A DNA stretch of 64,000 bases, from contig MU385991.1 in assembly GCA_022497145.1 (NCBI GenBank), forward strand, positions 1 to 64,000, read 5' to 3'. Positions 21,792-33,742 of the stretch are shown one piece after another. Below the pieces are notes generated by a model. It ran no database searches and was not told the origin of the DNA. It saw nothing but the letters and a program-made list of their open reading frames with translations. Every line of letters begins with the position of its first letter. Position 1 is the first letter of the stretch. This DNA is from Rostrohypoxylon terebratum. Its lineage: Eukaryota > Ascomycota > Sordariomycetes > Xylariales > Hypoxylaceae. Made by a program: the position numbers and the translations under genes.

Positions 21792-22926
21792 CTTAAGCAG
21801 TACGAGGTACTATGTAATGTTATACGGTAACATTGGATCGTTCAGTAGTTTCAAGCTTAGCTGTCATCATTTAATTGGGATTGGAAGGTAATAGTAACTT
21901 TAACTAGAACTAGGAGATCATTGGAAGAATTGGGAGCTAGTACTATGTAAGAATCCAAGACGACTTCTAACTGGAGATGATGGGGGGAAGCTCGAGCTTC
22001 ACATACGTACCAATGTATTATTTACTTATGTATTTACTTATGTAAGACAGTTCAGACGGAACTAAATGGAGACTACCTAGATAGAGCTAGACGAACTCAA
22101 TTGCCAAGGTGAGCAAGGTGAAGAACAGAGTCACGTGTCACTGCCTTCTAAGTTCTTTTTTATCTCTTTCACCTCCGTCATCTTTTCTCCACCATGCAGC
22201 TACGGGATGGTCCGGACCAATCAAACTCATCATCACTTAACTTCATTTATCACTTCGGTGAGACAGCCAATGGCATTCATCACCACATATACTGTAGTAT
22301 ATACCAGTATATATAATAAGCTGTGCCACTCCAAAGTGTACAAATACAAATACAAACACAAATACGTACTTCTCTTCATTATCGAGGACCTTTTGTGGTC
22401 CGCCCAAGAGAACCGACAATGCTCGTGATCAATTCTTTCTCATTTCAGTCATCGAAACCCAATTCTCTAACTCTTTGGAACGGCTTCTAATATGTATAAC
22501 CCCCTTAACCATCACAATACAAATGCAACCCTCCTACCTACCTGTACACCGTTGCCTCGTGTTTCTAAATGCAATCGAATGGTATTTTCTGATATTTCTG
22601 GGTATCAGCCCCGCTCTCGCCGTCCTCATGATCTTCCAAATCATATATGCTGGTCCCCAAATCGGAAACGAGTGGAAGCAAAAAGAGATCCCGAAATCCA
22701 GATACCCGTGGATCTAATGATTTGGTGCCAGCTCTGACTCTTCAGTGATGTGGTGCGATGTAACTACACCGCAGCGAAACGCAAATAACAGTGTTATGAA
22801 ATCCAACCGTAAATGCAAAAATGCAAGATTCCCCTTTCGACGATAACTGAACGCCAAGAAAATCGGGAAAAGAAATAAGGCAAACTACTTCAAACTCCGT
22901 TCGTTGATGTTATAGTGCGATCACGA
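21792..22926. other. Intergenic region, vps53 5' side to chitinase-like 3' side
   Basis: It holds the vps53 promoter and the 3' flank of the GH18-like gene. A (ACAAAT)n-like run lies at about 22337-22366. Two overlapping small frames occur at 22475-22737; the one at 22492-22737 (81 residues, rich in Arg, Pro and Asn) has no recognised domain and is described separately. Confidence 0.5.
22492..22737 (+). CDS. Doubtful 81-residue open frame
   Basis: A frame from MYNPLNHHNT to a stop, with many Arg, Pro, Asn and Cys residues (SKCNRMVFSDISGYQPR). I do not recognise it. An alternative frame over the same DNA gives a hydrophobic peptide, so at most one is real. There is no supporting intron, domain or context. 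It is recorded because the region otherwise lacks an explanation. Confidence 0.15.
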   Translation: MYNPLNHHNTNATLLPTCTPLPRVSKCNRMVFSDISGYQPRSRRPHDLPNHICWSPNRKRVEAKRDPEIQIPVDLMIWCQL

Positions 22927-24318
22927 TCACGAGCTATGCAATGCTCGGAATCCCGCGGCGATCAAACTTCGAGACTTCTCTCGGGAATCGGCCGGTCCGC
23001 TCCAATAGAACAAGCCCTAGGAGTTATAAGTTAGAAAGAATGCAGAACAAGTACCTATACTAGGTGAATATTGGTAGATATTTATAGTACGAAAAGGGGC
23101 TAGTCATAATAATGGTAGGTAGGGAGCAGAACTCACGCCAAGTCCTTTCTGTCTGCAAAATGCTGCTTTCGTCTTGACCGTCTCTGGGTTATCGTACGTC
23201 ACGAATCCCCCATCGCCCCCGACGCAGCTTGCCGCCACTGCTCGCTTGTCGACCGTTTCTCTGGTGTTCTTCCTCGGCAAAGAGTTGTATTCGAAAGCGC
23301 CGTCCTCGCCTCCGGCTCCTTTGTGCCTGTGTCCCGGACCACTTACTCCAAGAAAACTCCGTCCGTAAAGTGGAATGCCGAGTAGAATCTTTCTAGATGG
23401 GCAACCGTGGCTCATCAGATACGATACGCCGGAACTGCCAGATGCCTCGTCCTTGTTCATCGGGTACAGCTGCGCCTGGTGTCCGCTCCTGTGAGTCCAC
23501 GGTCCGCAAAAGTCGTACGCTACGAGGTTGATAAAGTCGAGGTAAGCAGCGGCCTGTGCGATGTCGATGTTCTGCAGCGTCACGCGTGTAGCCGGGAGAC
23601 CCGCCGTGACGAAAAATTGCTCCTCCGGGAGGTGGATGCGCACGGCAGCTAAGAGCGCGACGAAGTTGGCGCCTTGCTGAGGGTCCATGGGATATTGCCA
23701 GTTGACTAGTCGCGCAATTTTAGTCAGTTTCTCAGGTAAATCTTACGCACGATGTGGGGAGAGGGGAGAGGAGGAGCCACGCAAAACGGAGAGAAAGAGG
23801 AAATTCGTACTGTCGATGCCGTCCAAGCCAGACGCCTCCACTAAACCACGCGCTGATCGCGCAAAGTTATCTCGCCGCAGCGTGTCTGAGGCGACTATGG
23901 GGAAATACTCGTTCGATTGCCCGCCGCCAATCGACAGGGTCACCTGCAGGTGCGGGTGCTTCTGCTTGAGATGCATGAGCGATCCTAGGCCTCCCTGAAC
24001 GCCGTCGCAAGGGGCTTGCGTATCTGCCCACTCGTCGCTTAGCTAGACTCGAATATCAGCATTCCGGATTCTGCAAGATGAAACCGCGGAACATGCGAGC
24101 TCGGGTGCAAACAACCGACTCACAAACACGGACCCGTCCGCTGCCACGTTGGCGAAAGCGTAATACACGTGGTTGACGCAGCTGTAATTCATCATCCCAG
24201 GCGTGGCGCCGCTGTAGATTTTGAAGTTCGGGAAATATACGGCGTTCGTGAACATCACGTTAGACATGCTAGCCGTCTTCCGTCTTCGGGACGACGATGA
24301 GCTCGCATTAGGTGACAT
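22927..24318 (-). CDS. GH18 chitinase-like protein with altered catalytic motif
   Basis: Four exons: 24318-24124, 24042-23811, 23705-23137 and 23016-22927; 361 residues. Met18 (24267) is an alternative start. GH18 TIM-barrel features: VYFPNFKIYSGATP at the first strand, SIGGGQSNEYFP (SxGG), INLVAYDFCGPW (YDF strand), GIPLYGRSFLG, and GLFYWSGPAD with the substrate-stacking Trp. There is no signal peptide, so it is probably intracellular like many short fungal group A chitinases. The active-site line reads D139-G-I-D142-I-N144-W-Q146 where active enzymes have DxxDxDxE. The catalytic acid Glu is Gln and the preceding Asp is Asn, both encoded by a clean exon 3 start. By family knowledge this should abolish or greatly reduce hydrolysis, so it may be a chitin-binding pseudoenzyme. 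Confidence 0.9.
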
Positions 24319-27300
24319 GTTCTCGATTCACGATGGTAGATGAAGATAAAACAAGACAGTAAACCCAGCCAGATTTTTAGGGGGCGGTCCGAGAGGAGAG
24401 ATCGATTTATGTCAAGGAGCAATAGCAGGGATACCAATAATTAAAGGGATATAAAGGTTCAAGCCGGTACATGTTGAAGTCGCCTCCGTGATATAGCTGA
24501 ATAGTTCCCAACGAATGAAGAAATAGTAGGAGTCTCGCATTCGCTGTCTTAGAGCCACTATTAAAGCCCAAAGAGACCAAACATTGTGTGCGATAATGTT
24601 ATAATATATGAGAGGCTTGAAAAGTTCGGACGGGCTCCTGAACGCGGGAGCGGTGGAGAAAGGCGCAACATCACCAAAAGTTTTTGCCTCGAGGGGATGG
24701 TCTAAGTAGATATGTATTTGGATATCCTCACGGAGATCGTTCCTTGGGCTATTCATGCATGACATAATTGCAACGGGGATTATTACAGATACATGGTCGC
24801 TCTATGGCTGTGTGGTCAGCTCAGGCATAAGGAAATGGGCCATTCGTGAAGTTTTGCCAGCCTAGCAAGGCCTAGCAAGGCCCGAATAGAGAGAACGGGA
24901 TTGGATTGGGAGTTGGAATTTCCATCAGCTCATGATTCTTTGAAAGAGACAGGCCGGAAGTTACTTAGAAGGTACATAATATTGGGCATGCAGGCTGGTA
25001 GGAGGTAGGGTAGGGGGGGAAGATATGGGCCGTCGTGTCGCGGGTTGGCGCGTGGGGAAGGGGTTAGCCCGTCTACTAAACTAGCAGTGGCCCATATAAT
25101 AGCAATAAGGGCCCTCTGGGTTTGATTACCTGCCTCGAAAGGGAGGAAGTGGCCGATTTTCTTTGGGTTGATGATGCCAATGGCTCATGTGATAGAGAGT
25201 GGGGCTTGTCAGTGTCGTTGACAACGGAGAGAAGACGGGAGTCCAAATGGCATTATCTACCATGTATATCTACCATGTTATTTACTAGATACGTAGTTTG
25301 TCATACGTTAAGCAGGCGTATCTCTGCATATCCTCTACATACAACGCAAACAGGTAACGGACGCGGTGGCCTCTCCTTGGCGAGCGTCAGTCGATCATGA
25401 CCTCCCCAGCCATGCAAAGAAGTCGGTCACTGGTAGAAAAGTGCCACGACTTCAGATACGGCCTGAGCTGGCCATTGTTCTGCGAGCCGTATTCCGTTTA
25501 TGAAAAAGAAAAACTTTTTCTGTTGGTCTCGAATCGTCCGTTTGAAATTCTCCGCCCAATCAACCAGGGGCCTTCTCAGTCAGGGCAGGATCACTTGTGG
25601 AGCGTGGGAGGAGGATACAAAAGGTGTCTACAACGTAGTATGTAACGTTTAGGCGAGCCTGGTGAGGGTCATTGAAGTACCGAGGCAGGAATCTCCTCGA
25701 TATGTATACAAAGGATGGGGAAGTGAAAATGCTATAAGTAGCTTGCTAGACGACCCGGTTGCCAAGAACGTACGAGGGTGCAGTTAATGAAGCGGGTACG
25801 CAGTATACCAAGCCCATTCATTATGCGTCTTCTTAACAGAGGTCCCAATGCCCATCGTCTGTGAAATGGGAATTGATAAACATTGGGCGGACCGGGATGC
25901 CGGAGAAATCTCGCCCTACCTTGTCCCGAGAAATAGACTATCATATTGTGTCTAAAAGTCGTGGCTAACTCTAGCGGGTTCGAAACTGAACATCCTGAAT
26001 TTGAAAATAGGATGCTCAAGACTTTTCGATCCCCATTCGCGGAGATCATGCCGATAAAGTCTACGCACTCAAACGTCATCAATGGGCCTAAGGGTCCATT
26101 GCCAGGGGGTAAAGAAGATCTAAACAATTTAGTTACAGCTACTCTAGTAAGTTAGCCCCCAATAGGTTTTCATGGATGGATACTAGGTTGCCATGTGTCA
26201 AGGTTTGGTTCAGCCTCCTTGTCTCTTTGTAAGGATCCTACCTGCCATGTTCAACGGCTGTGCAGGAAGCATAAACGTTTAACAAGCAGATGCCAGTAAT
26301 TTGAAAAGGATATATCAGACCTCGTCCCAAAACAATCCTAGTATCAAACTTTGCCACAGAGGCGGCATCGGAAGTGCTACCTAGGACTTGAGAGGATGTG
26401 ATGGGGACTTTTTAGATGCGACGGCGAGACAGTAGCTCCGACTTGCCTATTCAGGTTGCTTTACAATACCTTAGTCTTTATGCCAACCTCGTCTTGGGAA
26501 TATGCAAACTACTTAGTAGGTATTCGCTACGTCGAAAGCTTCGAGAAGCCCGCCCCGCTCGTTCTAGGGTATTAAAAAAGTTGGATAAGTCAAGGAATAA
26601 CCTTGGATAGATCGTCCCTTGTCTCGGTCCGTCATATTGTGACTATCCTGATTGGCGACGCTTCTGCAGTAGGAGGACTTGTTTGGGCGAGCTAAAACAC
26701 ACAGACTAGCTGTATATGATCGAAATGACGCATCCGGGGTGCATTGGGAACCAAGTCGGCACGACCGAGACGAGGAAATCAAAACTCTTAGAAGTTCTCC
26801 CGACCGGATTGATAACGCGGACGGCAGGGCGTATATGCTTGCAGATGCCAGAAGCAAAGTTCCAAGATATGAAACGTCCTGTCATGTAGATTATTATCTA
26901 CTTCACGTTAGAGTGACAGTATTACCTACATACATACAGCCCACTCCTCTTCTCCTCATGCTGTGGAGAAATTTCATCCGGACTAAGAGAGCCGTCAAAT
27001 AGAAAAAATTTGGAGTAGAGGGTGAACATCACTTCCATACACCAGAAAGGAAAATGAGAGACCGATGATCGGGAAATCATCATAAGTGTGTCTCTTTAGC
27101 TCACGAAATTTTAGGTAATTCAAGTAGCTGTAGGAGTATACTTAGCAGTATACCTAATCAGTCTGTCAGTGAGGTGGTCAGCGCTATCCTGACCGTCGTA
27201 GGGTCGTCACGACGCTTCGGCGAACGAGATCCGAATCCACTTGGCATTCCTTAGCTCTATTTCCAGGACACTGGGACGTCTCAGTGCCACGCTAAACCAG

Positions 27301-30300
27301 AAATCGCCTTGTCCTAGGTAATTCGAATATGACAGGTCAGATAGATGTCTGATCAGGCTACTGCTAGCAGTTCCATGGGTCTCACCGAGCAGCAAAAAGG
27401 GCTGTCGGTTCGATGTATACCCAACTGGGTGTCCTGTCTACCAAGTGTCTAGACTATCTAGACTCTGGGCTTTGGACAAACATGGGTCCACATGGACTCC
27501 AATGATGTTCGTATGCCGAACAAGACAGGCATATCCTGGACGGCTAGGTCCAGAATGTCCGAGAGGTCCGTTGTCCTGTCGTTTGTGAAACTAAGCTGTT
27601 AAAATCGAAGGCACTTTTATAGACCAAAAAGTACCTTGTCAGTATACTCCCTTGCATGGCACAGTAGCATCGCAGTATAGCGAACAAAATAGTAAACTTA
27701 TGCTAGGTTATTCATCTTATTGATTACGCTACTTGAAAAAGCCCCAGGAAATTTTTTTGCTAATTTTTCTCTCTCAGATTAGACTTGGGGCTTGTTGCTC
27801 GGACGGCCAGACGTGGCTTCAGCGTGGCGTCGGTAGTGTAGGTAGACTATACTCCTCTTTATCAAGCACGTCTTGGCCTATTAAAAAAGGAATTTGCGAG
27901 CAGCCATCCGCACTGATCCCCTCCTCTTTTCAATATTTGCCTATAACTACAAACGGAAATCGCTGCCGATTTTTATCGAGAAACAGGAAATACATGGAAT
28001 TCCCCAGAACCCCCTTGACCCGGGAAGTGCCTACGGATGACGATCATCGGATAGCCCAATGGAAAAGAGGCGCGCTAACGCAAGCAATAGCATCACGACC
28101 ATTCGGGTCTAGCCGTATTTCGTTGAGCCTCCACTCGGAGTACAAAATCACAATTGGTTGAACGTGACAGGAACGGACTGTGGGTTGAATACTACTGTGA
28201 AGTATGGCATGTCAGTGGTAGCGTCTCATCACGGTTCCCGCCTACGCGTCCCATCACGGATATAAAAAACTGATTCTGCGTTGTATAAGAAAATATAGTA
28301 CCTGACAGGTACGGCGTTAATATCAACAGTTCCAAAAGTTCTCATGCTCGCCGACGTCTCGTGAGTTACAACGATGATTCTGCCGAGCTTCCGGATCTAG
28401 GCTGGTCGTACGGAGTATTACTACCTACGTCTCCTGAATCATACTGTATGGGCAGGTCCGGCAGAGCTCATTGCAAGCAATCTCGCAGATGGCGAGAAAA
28501 GAACCAAACAAAAAAAGAAGAGAAAAGGGGAAGCTAGAAAATAAAATAGAGTTTTGTATGCTTGTGCTTAGAGATGCTTCCAAGATCTTCGTTGCGTCGA
28601 TACGAATGCGCCGCAATACACCCCTGGAACCAGGGTTGGTTTTTTTTACCGAGAAGTAATGACCAGCATGTCCCCCGCTACAATTTTCTAGATCTGTCAG
28701 GTGTGGCGTGACTTATGTATGCCTGTATAAACGATACGTTGTAATATGTAGAATATGGTTGTGATCGATGTCGATCCGCGTGTTAGCGCGCGACAAACCC
28801 CTGGGTTTAACCACAGCGCGGCTAGTGAGGCTACAGTGAGGCGAGCCCAAGTGACATTGAGATGTAGGGATTGCCGGAATAGTCCACTAAGCGAACGAAG
28901 TCGTACCCGCCGAGAAGAACCGAAAGTTCGATGACCGAAGGAGGGCCGCTGTTGCTTGCCCCCGAATAGACGGGTCCCGGAAACGAGCAGGAAGATCGGG
29001 ATCCGGAAGTGGTGGTAGTGCTATCACCGGAAGCTACCTGTGGTTGCCATGGCGCAGTCGTTGACGACAACATATTTGTCAAAAACATACGATGAAGACA
29101 ATAGCTCGGATGTCTCGACATTACCGACGCCATATGATCATCACTTACCTACAATCAGATTACGAATCTCTAGAGGGACAAATGGACTGCCGTATTATGA
29201 GAATATTAGTTTGCATGACGAAAAGACCTAAATATCCCATCGGTCCACCAAGCTTACGGGAGTAAAACAACGAGCGTATGAAGGACCGCTGCCCAGGAAT
29301 TCGCCGCGTCATGTCTTCGAATGCCGAAATTTTTTCTTGTTAGACAGGTTTCACTAAACTAAATACCGTGTTATACCTAAATCTCGGTTTGTTCTCATTA
29401 GTAGCGCCCGGTGAAAACGGGAATGCCTTCGCATTTCTAGAGTCCGAAAAAGAGCTCGGTGAGTGCTGGTAGGATACTGTGCTTTTGGAGCTATAATGGT
29501 AAAACTAGATTAATACAGGCCACATAGTCCAGCGCGAATTCAAGAAGCGGTGCTTTCCGCTTTCCCGCTACATGTTAAGGACGCGGCTTTTGTTAATTTT
29601 CAACTGACACCGCTTCTTAAAACCCTGATCCTAACATACCTATCATGCGAACTCTTGATAGACTCGACATATCGTAAGATTGGTACCTAGTGGCCTTGAA
29701 TAGAGGAAATACATGATAGTAGGCAAGTACCTAATCACCAATCCCAAGTTGTTATGGACCCAAGGACGGGAATAAATGATTAAAGAGTGCTGGTAGTCTG
29801 GCTTGTTAAGCAAGAATACCCTTGGAGGCGGGAGGTACCTATCCTTCGTCAGCTAGAATCCCGCTAATTGGGTACCTACCTAGGCAAGCGGTAGGCTCGG
29901 GGAAGGGACACAACCTGGCATGAGCGAAGCCTATCCATAAAACCTAGCATGAGCACCTAGAAGTTCATATTAGAAGATCAAAAGCATGCTGTAATGTATC
30001 CATGGATATCACAATCAATTGAGTCAAAGTCAAAGTCAAGGGTAAGGTCACGAATATCAGCGCGTGTCATTATCGCACTAGCTATTATAGAAGGTTGCGT
30101 TGCGTAAGGCACGTCAAGACGTGAGTCAAGACACACGCATGCCACCCTCCATCCGTCCACCGTACAGTCTCGAAAAAGAAAATCCTTTTCACGCCTGCTC
30201 GGGAGGATATTAGTGTGTTCATTCATTCAGTCGTGGAATAAGTGTCGTCCGGCCAAGCCCGCAAAAGACGCATTCTGCCCTCTCCCAAACAGAGAAGAAG

Positions 30301-30409
30301 GATCACCATGCTATGTTCCACCCAAACCCCGTAAGAAAAAAAACTTAACGTTCATAGCGCTGCCATGAAGACTCAAGTGGAAAAAGAGGCAAGAATGGCT
30401 GTACCACTT
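24319..30409. other. Gene-poor tract of about 6.1 kb
   Basis: I find no gene I can support. There are many short overlapping frames in all six phases (for example 24412-24765, 25122-25400, 25732-26127, 26679-27002, 27733-28161) but none shows a domain, a plausible intron chain or protein-like composition over its length. Imperfect repeats such as AGTATAC-type palindromes occur near 27136-27152 and 27640. A minus-strand frame at 28831-29133 is somewhat more protein-like and is listed separately. The tract may be decayed mobile DNA or simply a long intergenic region; neither is proven. Confidence 0.5.
28831..29133 (-). CDS. Possible gene remnant in the gene-poor tract
   Basis: 100-residue minus-strand frame, locally higher in GC than its surroundings. 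It has a Ser/Thr-rich middle (STTTTSGSRSSCSFPGP) and a more ordered C-terminus (VIELSVLLGGYDFVRLVDY), then a stop. No signal peptide and no known domain. It could be the last exon of a decayed secreted protein gene or chance. Recorded at low confidence. Confidence 0.15.
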   Translation of the reverse strand: MASVMSRHPSYCLHRMFLTNMLSSTTAPWQPQVASGDSTTTTSGSRSSCSFPGPVYSGASNSGPPSVIELSVLLGGYDFVRLVDYSGNPYISMSLGLASL

Positions 30410-31975
30410 TTAAGAGTTGAGGAGGTGCTCGATAGCGCCTTGTACGCTTCCTCCGCTTCGTCGTAAGGCAGCAACGTTTCGGTCGAAGTCATAGAAGCCC
30501 ATGTCATTAAGTTGTCGAAGCTGCTCTGCGTAACGCTCTTCGGGGGGTCGCGTGTCGGCGGGTGCGGGGGAACTAGATGGAGATCCCATACCCAACATTT
30601 GAATCATTTGCTGCAGCATCTCCGGCTGCACAGGGGGCATGTTGCCGAACGGGTTGCTTCCACCTCCACCTCCACCTCCGCCTCCGCTTCCAGCTCTGGC
30701 ATCGGGCGCTCCACTTCCAGCAGGGGGGGCAAAAATGCCCGCAGGGCCGAAGAGACCCGCGAAAGGGTTAGGAGGGGGGTTCGAAGCAGTCTGGGCGCCA
30801 GCTGCTTGCGCTTGGCCCTGGCCGGCGTTGGTTGTACCGCCCTCGGTTTGCGCGCCACCAGTTGCTTGAGTTGTATTCGAACCGGCTGTCCCTTGACGCT
30901 CTGTAGGCGGTGCAAATGGGTTGAATAGTGTGCTGAAAGGATTGGCACCAGCAGCGGAGTCGGCTCCAGAAGCAGCGGGAGGAGGGTTTGACATAAGGAG
31001 ACTCATGAGTGCAGGGTCGAACAAGGGGCGACTACTGGCGTTCTGGTCACTGCCACTGTTGCCATTGTTGGCGCCGCTGTTGTTTCCTGAAGCACTGTTG
31101 CTTGAAGGCTGATTAGGTGTATTGTCGGTGACTCCGGGCATTGGGAAGGCGTTCTGAGCAGCCTGACGACCACCTAGAACTCGCTGTAGTCTTGCGGCAC
31201 TTCTGAGAGCCTCGGGACTAGTCATCATGTGACGGAAGAGTGGCGACCGGAAGATCTCGCGAGCGTTAGGGTGGTTTCGTAGCATCGGGTTCGACTGAAT
31301 CATCATGTCAACGAAGGCGTCGTTATTCATCATCTCATTCATTTGCTGCGCAACGTTGGGATTGCTCAGCATGTTGGCCAACTGATCCTCGTCCATCATG
31401 GATCCGACCATCTATAAAAGATCACCTGCAGTTAGTTTCAAGTCATATACACATGTATAATAAATAAGTAGGTAACAGAGTCTGCGTCATAGGACTTAAG
31501 TAGACAAAAGGTATTAGGTAAATATGTGATATCAACTTACACCTCCGTCGGGACCGAACATATCTGCCGACGGCAAGCCTGTCAAGCCGGCATATCTTGC
31601 GCCGGTTAAACCAGCAAGAGGGTTGTTCGCCGTACCGGCGGCCATATTGGTGGGGATCTGAGGGATGGCGGGGGCGGCGGGTGCATTAGCTGGAGCAGGT
31701 GTAGGGTTGCTGGCGGCGCTCTTGACTAGGTGAACAGTATTGCCATTCTTGATCTTGTAGGTGCTCAGAGGCTCGTCGTTCTTCATGACACGACCGGAGT
31801 AGATCAGGCGCTGTCGTTCAATGGGGATGTTCTCGAACTCTTCGCCTGCAAGCTTGGCCTTAAGATCGGAGACCGTGGCGGTTTCGGCCATAGTAATAGT
31901 ATGCTGAGAATCGCCCGAGGTCTTCACCTTGAAGGTGACTTGAGGGTCAGAGCTTCCCTCGGCTGAGTCGGCCAT
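30410..31975 (-). CDS. dsk2: Dsk2/ubiquilin, UBL-UBA proteasome shuttle factor
   Basis: Two exons, 31975-31541 and 31411-30410; 478 residues. The N-terminal ubiquitin-like domain covers about residues 12-85 (VTFKVKTSGDSQHTITM, IPIERQRLIYSGRVMKND). A Pro/Ala linker follows, then STI1-type repeats (LANMLSNPNVAQQMNEMM, NPMLRNHPNAREIFRSP). A long low-complexity Gly/Asn/Ser/Ala region precedes a C-terminal UBA domain (QLNDMGFYDFDRNVAALRRS, with the MGF loop). The factor delivers ubiquitylated proteins to the proteasome and protects membrane-protein precursors. The intron is 129 nt, falls between codons, and exon 2 begins MVGSMMDEDQ. The Gly run near residues 370-390 is a probable spot for length variation. 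Confidence 0.95.
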
Positions 31976-33742
31976 TTTCGGGATTGCCGTTCAATTGGAG
32001 GCACTATGAGCAACTGGCGACGACAACTTGATAATCGATTAGTATCGTAACAAGTGAGAGAATGCAAGTGGATAAGTGGATGAAAAACGAATCGAGTGTA
32101 AGGATGTTAAAAGAAAAGAAGAAGATTGGGGAAGAAGAATATGAAAGCTTAAGCCTAACCAGTTAATGGAGGCGACGAGATGCCTAGATGCCCTGGATGC
32201 CCAGATAATTTGGTTTCGGGCGAGATGTGATTGGTGATTGGAGGATTAGGACTGGTGCTTCCAAGTTGGTGGTTGATAATGAATAGGTAGTACTATGGAT
32301 GCAAGCCGTTAACACCTGCTCAAAGCCTTTAAAGGTCAACTGCTGTCTTGTATGTATTGTAGTACAATACCTACTAGGTATTGTACCTAGGCAGGCAGGT
32401 AGGCTAGACTGGACTAAACTAAGTTCTAACTCTGCCAAAAGAACATAACGTGGGGCAACTGGCTAAGTCCGATTATCGCAGGTACCAAACATGTACTTAC
32501 CTTGGCGATGTTTATGAAACGATCTTTGTTTACCGTCTTGTGCAATTATGTTCCACTGCACATTTGGTAACGGCAACCTTTACAAAATTAATACGATAGA
32601 AGGCGAGAAGGTGAGAAAAGAGGAGTCGACGGGAAATAGTAATGGTATCGGGGCATGGCTAAACAATAAATAGGGGGAAAATACGTGTTAAAAATCACAT
32701 CCAAGATTCACGGTTGTGTAGGGTGTCGGGTGTAGGATCCATGGATGACTCAAATGTGTAGGTAGGAGTATTGCACATATTGCACCGCTGCTGCACCTGA
32801 AATTTTGGTGGTTACTTAGGACCTACCTAGTAGGTATTGTATAGGTACCGTCTAAGTACTTATGTTAAGGCGATAAGTACACCGTCAGCCTTGCACTGTA
32901 ACCCCTCGACAGATTTTGAAAGCGCTTGCGACACGGGCGACAACTGCCCACGCTACAAGGTACCACTTAATTACCTACCAGGTCCTACCTACCTCATGAA
33001 CTTTGAACATTCTAGCGCACCTCCAACGTCGTTGCTTCTTTCGCTATCCATAACCATCCATCTCAAGCAGCTCAAGGTCCAGCCTGCCTTCTGTTTTACC
33101 TATCTGTTGTTATCTGTTGTCACTACCTGAGCTATGCCCATGCATACCTATATTAGGTAATCGGGTTCGGACAAGAAGAACCCAAAATTCCAATAATATA
33201 ACCTAGAACTTATCCCCCACTACCTAGTAAACTACCTAATAAACTAGACAATTTACTAAGATGACTCGAGAAAAATGGTCAAGCTTAGGATCAACGCCCT
33301 TTGCCTTCGTCTAGCCGAAGCAAGTACTCATTTAGTGAATATGACCGCGACGCTAGGAACCATTCAGAAAAGGAGAACCGAATAAATGGAGAAAGGGACT
33401 CATTAGGTTCATGATGTGAGCAGCCCTTCTAGTAGGATCACCATTTTGATATCATACCAGTGTCTTCTTCAGTGGGCCCGGTGAATGATGAGACAAGGTC
33501 GATTCCTTAACACTTCATGAGTTATACTAATGATAATGCTAATAAAACGATTATCAGTACTGCCTATCTACTGATTCTAATATGCATCCAAAACGGCGAC
33601 GGTTTAATAGCATGCTAATACCAACGAGTGACAATCTTTCTTTAGAGGCTTCTATCACATTCCTAGGTACTAAGCAGAGTTAAAAGGTAAATACAATCTG
33701 GAACAATAACCTTTCGCCACCTGCTATTGCCTTGCCGGATAT
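31976..33742. other. Intergenic region, dsk2 promoter to epimerase 3' end
   Basis: No supported gene in 1.8 kb. TATTGTAGTACAATACC-type hairpins next to CCTAGG and GGTAGG repeats lie at about 32357-32402; more ACCTACCTAGTAGG elements lie at about 32817-32850 and 33190-33245. Small frames at 32184-32438 and 32837-33130 have no family signal. Confidence 0.55.
32357..32402. repeat. Composite TATTGTA/TACAATA and CCTAGG repeat
   Basis: A GTATTGTAGTACAATACC inverted pair followed by a second TATTGTAC and CCTAGG, then GGCAGG/GGTAGG. It matches the arrangement at 1021-1071 in content and order, so the composite is a repeated unit. Confidence 0.55.

Noticed and set aside
22475..22717. 80-residue hydrophobic frame
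   Set aside because: It overlaps another frame of equal length; the hydrophobic stretch comes from T-rich DNA and no family is recognised.
25732..26155. Overlapping plus and minus frames of 69 and 131 residues
   Set aside because: Neither has a recognisable domain or intron structure; they overlap each other in a gene-poor tract.
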